Positions 7,137 through 12,574 of a stretch of DNA of 12,574 nt are shown piece by piece. Source of the DNA: Jimgerdemannia flammicorona. Its lineage: Eukaryota; Mucoromycota; Endogonomycetes; Endogonales; Endogonaceae. Location of the stretch: assembly GCA_003990745.1 (NCBI GenBank), contig RBNI01005432.1:1-12574 (forward strand), in the 5' to 3' direction. Below the pieces are notes generated by a model, which was not told the DNA's origin, made no database searches, and saw only the letters and a list, made by a program, of their open reading frames with translations. The translations under genes and the position numbers were made by a program. Positions within the stretch are counted from its first letter, which is position 1. Each line of letters opens with the position of its first letter.

Positions 7137-9164
7137 ATGTCTTCAAGCAAGAGTTCTGATGGGTGTGCTGGGTCAGGTAGACCTGAGGCCTTTGGCTGGC
7201 AGCAGGTTGGGAGGGGTTATAGCCTGGGGATGGGGGCCTTTGGAGGGTTGAAGGGCGGCAAGGGTGCTGGAGGAGGGCCGGTGTCAGGTGGGAATGGAGG
7301 AGGGACTGGCCCTATGAGCTTTGCTGACAAGGTGAAGGGGAGTGGATGGCCAACTGGAACCAGGGCTGGTGCTGCTGTGGGGAAGGGCAAGACAAGCCTT
7401 GGAAGGGGGAGAGGTCTCCAGCCTGGGGGTGCAAGTATAGGGTCTGGAGGTATTGTGGCTGGGGGCGGGACTGCTGATGGCGGCATGACGGGGAATCAAG
7501 AAAAAAAAAGAGATGTGACGGCTGATGGTGGAGTGGGGCTGGGGCTACCGATTCGGAAGGGGGACCTGGCTGATGGTGTGATGGGGCTGGTGGTGGCACC
7601 ATTACTCAAGAAGTCAATCTTGGAGTTTGCGGTCACCTTGTGCTTCTGGGGCTTAGCAGTGATGGCGAGGATGGTCTTGGGGCTTATCTCGCAGCAGGTG
7701 GCTGGGGCTGCTTTGGTGAAGTTCCTGAAGGGGCTGGAGGGAGTGGAGGTGGGATTTGAGGAGGCAGGCCCACTGGATGCAGCGATGAAGACTGGAGTGG
7801 TAGTTGGCGAAGTGGCAGTACCTATAGTGAGGTACCTTAGGTGGGACCCCAGGGTAGTGCAGTTGTTGGTCAAAGGGGTGCCTACAGTGACGAAGATAGA
7901 GACCAGGAGGAGGGTTGAGGAGGTGATGGCTGAGTATGGAGATGTTGTGGATATTGGGTTCAGGGTGTGGGAGGGGACGGAGATCAGGACGGGTAATGTG
8001 GATATCAGGATTAGGCTGGCAGGGAGGGAGGCCATGGAAAAGGAGAGGGACTGGCCTTCGGTGTTGATGTGGGGTGCTGTCGTCTGTAGGATATCAAGGG
8101 TGAAGGGGAGTGAGGAGGAGGAGGAGGACTTGTTGGAGGCATTGAAGGAGTTGGGTAGTGCTGTGGAATAGAGGGCAAAGGCCTGGAAGCTTTTCGAGGA
8201 GTCGACGCATCTGGAGGTTGTAGAGGGGAAATGTGTCCACATGGACAAGAAGCAGTGGGAGAGGGTACAGGGGTGTAGGAGGCAGAGGGAGCTTCTGGCG
8301 AGTATGATGGCAAAGGTGAAGAAGATGGCAGTTGGAGCTGAGGTGTCTGGGGGCATCAATACTAGTGTCTGGGCTGGTAATGGTGGAGGAGAGGCTGAGG
8401 CGGGCAAGGAAGAGGCTGGAAAGGTGCTGGGCAAGGGCCCTTATACCGATGGCACTTTTGAGGTCTGGGAACAGGAATTGGATGACACCCCCCCTCCTCT
8501 TATCAGGAGGGGCCCGGCAGTGAAGAGAAGGGCACCTGAGGATGTAGTGATGAAGGGGGCCCAGCAGGTGCGCTTTGGGGTCTCGGATGTGGAGAAAGGG
8601 GGCCAGGTGGTGGCGGCTGGCAAGGATGAGCTGGTGGATGTCCCTGAGGAGGAGTGGGATGAGGCCACCAGTGTAGGTGCCAATGTCACAATGTTGGATG
8701 CAGGACGGCTGGCAACTCCTGGAGGGAAGGAGGTGGGGAATCTGCTGTGGATGTGCACAGTGATGGATAACCTCACAGCAGATATGTTGGGAGAGGTGGA
8801 CCTGTGGGCGATGCCAGAGGAGCATTGGGAAAGGATTCTGCAGGGCGAGGGTGTGGTGGAGGCACTGAAAGGGGAGATTCTTGCAATCTTCCTAGAGGAG
8901 GAGGGTTATGAGGTCGATGGAGTGAGGAAGGTGGAGCTGGCAGTAGTTGCAGGTGAGAGGGCAGCTTACTGTTGGGATGAGCATCATGGTTTGCAGCTCT
9001 GGAGAGAGGCTTGTCTGGAGTATAGGGAGGACTTTGAGGAGAGGGAGGATGGAGCTATGGTAGAACTTCTGGAAGGGCTGGAGGCACGGGAATCAGGTGA
9101 AAGGGAACGAGCTGCTGAGTGTGCATTAGACTTAGTGCAGGAAGAGCGGGATGCAGACTTGTAG
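7137..9164 (+). pseudogene. LINE ORF1 (gag-like, Gly-rich, RRM-like), one in-frame TAG
   Basis: The frame runs 675 codons from ATG 7137 to TAG 9162, interrupted by TAG at 8169 (codon 345); the frame continues unchanged after it. An upstream ATG at 7050 is in frame, and the frame is open back beyond 6984, but that part is AT-rich and unlike the element, so I chose 7137, where A stands at -3. Residues 11-60 are glycine-rich (GGLKGGKGAGGGPVSGGNGG); SFADKVK at 61-67 is typical of LINE ORF1 proteins. Residues about 240-318 (VQLLVKGVP ... YGDVVDIGF ... VDIRIRL) resemble an RRM-type fold. An acidic run EEEEED precedes the stop. I see no CCHC knuckle. The expected role is binding element RNA in a ribonucleoprotein. 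ORF2 begins 32 bp downstream. Confidence 0.8.
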
Positions 9165-9207
9165 AAGATGGGATATTCATTTAACATTATTACCTATGAA
9201 CAGTACA

Positions 9208-9894
9208 ATGAACATTTTCTCTTTGAATGTGAATGGGTTGCGGGGATCTGGATGGCGTAGGAACATTTTTACTTGACTCAAGAGATTGGAGGCGGATCTT
9301 TTTCTACTACAGGATGTAAGGTGTGAGAATGAGGATGATAGGATGGAGTGGACTAGGGAATGGGGTGGGGCTGCTGCTTGGTTTGGAAAGGTGGCAATTC
9401 TGGTGAGGAAGGGTCGAGGGGACTTAGAGGGCATCAGGAGCTGGGGGGATCGACTAGTCTGGGGAGATTGGTAGAGGCCGGGGTAGGAGTCAGTGAGAGT
9501 TGGCTCTTGCTACTGCCTGGCAGTTAGGGGTGAGAGAATTGCATGGATCAAGGAGCTGACAGAGGAGGGTATTCTATTGGAGGAAGGGGTGGATGTTCTG
9601 GGGGGGGACTTTAATATGGTTCAGGATCAGCTTCTTGACAGAACTGATGGAGGGAGGAGTGCAGGGGGGAGAAGTGGGGGGCTGGGGGCATGGGAGGAGG
9701 TGGAGAGGTTGAGCTCACTAGGGGATATGGGCAGAATGTGGTGGGGTGATGCAAGGATCTATATGCATTGGGTGAATGGCTTAGGTACCTGGATTGACTG
9801 GATTCTGATGGCTGAGTGCTGGGGTACTGATGTTTGGAAGTCATTAGAGATGGAGTGGTGCCCTTGGTCTGATCACTGGGGACTGTTGGGGTAA
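9208..9894 (+). other. AP-type endonuclease (EEP) domain of ORF2, degraded
   Basis: LNVNGL (9223-9240) is the first motif. LQDVRC follows at 9310-9324, where the family normally has LQE with a metal-binding glutamate. GGDFN is at 9601-9615 and SDH at 9868-9876 near the end. The RID motif expected before SDH reads WID (9790-9798), which a CGG-to-TGG change would explain. Stops lie at 9274, 9472, 9484 and 9892. Confidence 0.9.
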
Positions 9895-10734
9895 GGGCAG
9901 TTTGGGGGGAGTGGAGATGGACCCGGACATTGGCACCTTAACTCCTCCCTGCTGGCCGAGAAGGAGTTGTGGGACTCATGGGCGGAGGACATTCAGGCAA
10001 AGGTTGCTGTATGGCAGCATGAGGGTTTGTCTGTGGATGTCCATTGGAAACATTTGAAAGAGGCTGCAAGGGTATTTTGGAGAGGAGCTGGTAGGGAGGC
10101 TGGGAGGTGGAGGAGGGAGCATACAAGGTGTGTTTCCAATAGGCTGTAGAGACTGCAATTGGATTGGGCCGATTTACTCACTTCTGATGGAGTAGAGGAC
10201 TGGCGGATAGAGAGGGCGAAATTGGAGTTAGTGGAACTACAACAGGTGTTGAGAGATGAGGAAGAGACTCATATGCGAGGTATGACTGCCAGGCTACGGT
10301 GGCAGGGGCTTGAGGAGGGTGAGTGGCCTACTAGGTACTTATCGAGACTCCTTAAGGCTAGGAGAGTCCGGCATCAGTGGGATGGCATCCTGGATGCCAA
10401 TGGGGAGATGGTGCATGGTACACAACGAATCTTAGGAGTTTTGAAAGTGTGATGGCAGGATCTGTGGAGTGAGGAGGATGGGGGTGCAGGGGAGGAGGAG
10501 ATTGCCAATACACTTGAGGAGTGGGGGCCACCGCAGGTAGCTGATTTGGGTGACTTGGTCTTACCAGTACGAGGAGAGGAGATTCAGAGTGTTCTTGCAG
10601 CGACTAAGCTTGGAACATCACCAGGGGAGGATGGATTGCTGTGGGACTTCTGGAAAAAGATGGTGATGGTCCCTGGAATTTTGGGTGAGATGGCTGCCCT
10701 CTGTGACCATATTATTCAGAGGGGTGAGTGGGTT

Positions 10735-11440
10735 GGCGAGCAGGACCTTGGGCTGGTGGCCTTATTGTACAAAGATAAAGGCAGAAGGGAGGACTGGAGG
10801 AATTGAAGGCTGATTATGCTCCTGGATATGGACAGAAAATTGGTGACTAAGGTGATTGTCACTAGGCTGTAGAGAGTTGCCCAAGGGGTGCTGGGGGAGG
10901 AGCAATGGGGATTTGTTGGGGGCAGACTCATAAGAGATGGGACTGCTTGGGTTCATGGTATCATTGAAGAAGCTCGGGCCTGTAGTCTTGATGGAAGGTT
11001 GGTTTTCTTGGACCAGGAGAAGGCATATGACCGGGTATGGCAGGTTTGGCTGGGCAAGGTATTAGATCGAATTGGTGTCCCTCCAAGGTTTTGGGCCTCT
11101 ATGTTGAGTCTGCTGGGGAGCAGTCGGGTGGTATTGATGTGCAATGGATACTGGGGTCTGGCATTCTCCTTGGGAAGGGGAGTTCCTCAGGGGGATCCTT
11201 TGTCCCCTATTCTCTATGCTCTTTCATTAGAGCTGTTGTTGGATCGGATTCGCCGAAAGGTGGTGGGGCTCTCCATATATGATATAGGGTGGAAGGTGGG
11301 GGCCTTTGCTGATGACATGGTGGTTGGACTTGGGTCTGTGGTGGATGTCGAGGCGCTGAAGGAGACAGTAGATTGGTATGAGGCTCACTCTGGGGCGAAG
11401 CTCAACTGGAATAAGTATAAGACGATAGTGCTAGAGAATG
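10735..11440 (+). other. Reverse transcriptase domain of ORF2
   Basis: LGLVALLYKDKGRREDWRN starts the domain; EEQWGFVGGR follows at 10900-10929. The first catalytic aspartate lies in LDQEKAYDRV (11008-11037). RGVPQGDPLSP is at 11176-11208, and FADD (11305-11316) holds the other two aspartates in the LINE form of YxDD. SGAKLNWNKYK near 11390-11424 is the start of the thumb. Catalytic residues are intact, but stops at 10804 and 10870 break the front of the domain. Confidence 0.95.
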
Positions 11441-12285
11441 GGCTAGTGGGTGGGGACATCATTGGAACAATTGTCCCTTCTGGTGAGGTGGTGTGGTATC
11501 TGGGCATATTCCTCTCTGTATATGGCTCAGTCCTGCTGCAGGTGTAGTGGGAGAGCAGGGTGAACATGTGGGGAGAGGCCCTTCGAGGATGGGGAGGCCG
11601 CCATATCTCTCTGGCAGAAAGGGTGGTGATTCTGAATGTATATTGGTTCCCCAAGCTGTGGTACATGGCCTATCATCTGGACTTCCCAGCGTGAGTGGTG
11701 AAGAGGCTGATAAAAGTGGCTAGAGATTGGATTTGGGTAAGGAGGAGGGCCCAGGTCAGTTGGGATACATTGGTGATACCGGTGGGCAGGGGGGGTCTAG
11801 GCCTTATGGATTTCTCCAAGCAGTTGTACTGTTTGAGAGCCTGGTGGCTGAAGAGAGCTGCTGAACTGTGGGGCGGGAGTTGGGTGCCTCTGCTGCAGAA
11901 GGTGTGGGAGATGAGATCCTCCTCTCAAGGGTCCTCTGGTGATCTGCTCTCTATGGTGGGGCTGAATGGTATTCGGCAGCTGTGATTCAAGGGCTTTTAG
12001 TGAGGAGTGGTTGAAGGAGCACACAGAATTGGCCTGCATTGGCAGGGCAATGAGGGGGAGGGGCTGTGGGGGCCCAGTATATGGAGGTGGGATAGGCTGC
12101 TCCTGGGGGGTGCTCTACTTGAAATATTTGATATTGGGGATGGAGTGGAGTGCCAACAGCGTCTTGGCCTGAATCTTTGGCCGAGTGGTTGGCAGGCAGC
12201 AGGGATTGGCGAGGAGTGGGACTGGGCGGGTATCTGGTCTTGGAGTGCTGAGGTGCGATGGTGGCTTCCTCCTAAATACTGGGTA

Positions 12286-12435
12286 GTATGGTGGCGGTTG
12301 CTACAGAGGAATTTCATGTTGAATTTCCAAACTGGACATCTGGTGGATGGTGGATGCTTTGAGTGTGAGAAGTGTTTCAATGTGGGGCAGGCTGGGGGTC
12401 TGGTACAGATGCCAGAACATTAGCTTGGAGAGTGT
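12286..12435 (+). other. C-terminal zf-RVT-like CCHC region of ORF2
   Basis: After WWRLLQRNFMLNF, cysteine codons lie at 12355, 12364 and 12373, a histidine at 12418 and a cysteine at 12433, giving C-x2-C ... H-x4-C. This is the zinc-binding pattern found after the polymerase in many LINE ORF2 proteins. A TAG at 12421 falls between the histidine and the last cysteine, where other elements often carry tryptophan or leucine. Confidence 0.75.
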
Positions 12436-12574
12436 GAGGTATTGGGGGACTTTTGGGTAGTAATCGGGGATAGACTGGGTGTGGGGCAGAGGTTGGTTGG
12501 GGTGGGGGGCTGCTGGGATGATTTGAGATCTCAGCTGGTGGGGGGGGTGGGGGATAGTTGGCTCACTGTAGGTT

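Larger units (their letters stand above)
7137..12574 (+). mobile_element. Non-LTR (LINE) retrotransposon, 3' end outside window
   Basis: Two reading frames in the order typical of LINEs: an ORF1 nucleic-acid-binding type protein, then ORF2 with AP endonuclease, reverse transcriptase and a C-terminal CCHC region. No LTR is seen. The base composition switches sharply from AT-rich to G-rich at about 7137, which probably marks the element's coding start with only a short 5' leader. The sense strand is rich in G and poor in C. Both frames are broken by in-frame stops, so this copy is not autonomous. The clade (Tad1-like or L1-like) cannot be fixed without alignment; an RNase H domain, if any, would lie beyond the window. 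Confidence 0.93.
9196..12574 (+). pseudogene. LINE ORF2: endonuclease + reverse transcriptase, 14 in-frame stops
   Basis: One reading frame from ATG 9196 (or 9208) to the window edge, about 1126 codons. Stops: TGA at 9274, 10450, 10804, 11692, 11983, 12001; TAG at 9472, 9484, 10147, 10870, 11545, 11998, 12421; TAA at 9892. No frameshift is needed to read all domains. In order: AP-type endonuclease (codons about 5-232), linker with WHLNSSLL, reverse transcriptase (about 515-750), the region with ISLAERVVILNVYW and GGLGLMDF, and a CCHC region near codon 1054. In the active protein the endonuclease nicks target DNA and the polymerase copies element RNA from that nick. The usual RPI motif reads RLI at 10807. 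The frame is open from 12424 to the end, so the C-terminus is not seen. Confidence 0.93.

Noticed and set aside
7496..8825. Long minus-strand frames (312 and 243 codons) opposite LINE ORF1.
   Set aside because: Shadows of a G-rich coding strand: Ser/Pro/His-rich translations without domains.
9196..12574. Stop codon reassignment (TGA or TAG read as an amino acid).
   Set aside because: All three stops occur in frame, and conserved motifs carry other damage (RPI to RLI, RID to WID), so mutation is the simpler explanation.

Overview
The window looks like repeat-rich, non-genic DNA from a eukaryotic nuclear genome, most likely a filamentous fungus. The reasons are a long compound minisatellite, an AT-rich block almost free of CpG, sequence decay dominated by C-to-T and G-to-A changes (as left by repeat-induced point mutation or by deamination of methylated cytosine), and a stop-riddled non-LTR retrotransposon (LINE). 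There is no bacterial operon, no ribosome-binding-site pattern, no tRNA or rRNA that I can recognise, and no CRISPR array. I cannot name the species.

Layout. Positions 1-1005 are a compound minisatellite: runs of a 39-bp unit separated by four copies of a 91-bp module. Positions 1029-1097 hold a 23-bp sequence repeated three times with TGACG cores, followed by a TATA-like stretch and one short open reading frame (1155-1565, 136 codons) of unknown function. This is the only candidate cellular gene. Positions 1566-1860 carry small direct repeats. From about 1861 to 5310 the DNA is AT-rich with a single CpG, and its first 2.3 kb shows no convincing gene.

Positions 4139-6500 are two head-to-tail copies of a 1.2-kb element ending in a conserved AATAAA block. 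The first copy has lost every CpG, the second keeps seven, and the second ends in a long A tail. Matching 15-bp sequences flank the pair and may be a target-site duplication. A fold-back sequence with 81-bp arms follows (6585-6751).

From 7137 to the end of the window lies a G-rich LINE on the + strand, cut by the window edge at its 3' side. ORF1 (7137-9164) is a glycine-rich, RRM-like RNA-binding-type protein broken by one TAG. ORF2 (9196 onward) encodes an AP-type endonuclease, a reverse transcriptase and a C-terminal CCHC zinc-binding region. ORF2 stays in one reading frame for 3.4 kb but contains 14 in-frame stops and no frameshift that I can see, which points to decay by base substitution only. 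The element should be unable to move by itself.

I see no undescribed defence or metabolic system. The most informative features are the two-copy natural record of cytosine mutation (4139-6500), the higher-order structure of the minisatellite, and the substitution-only death of the LINE.
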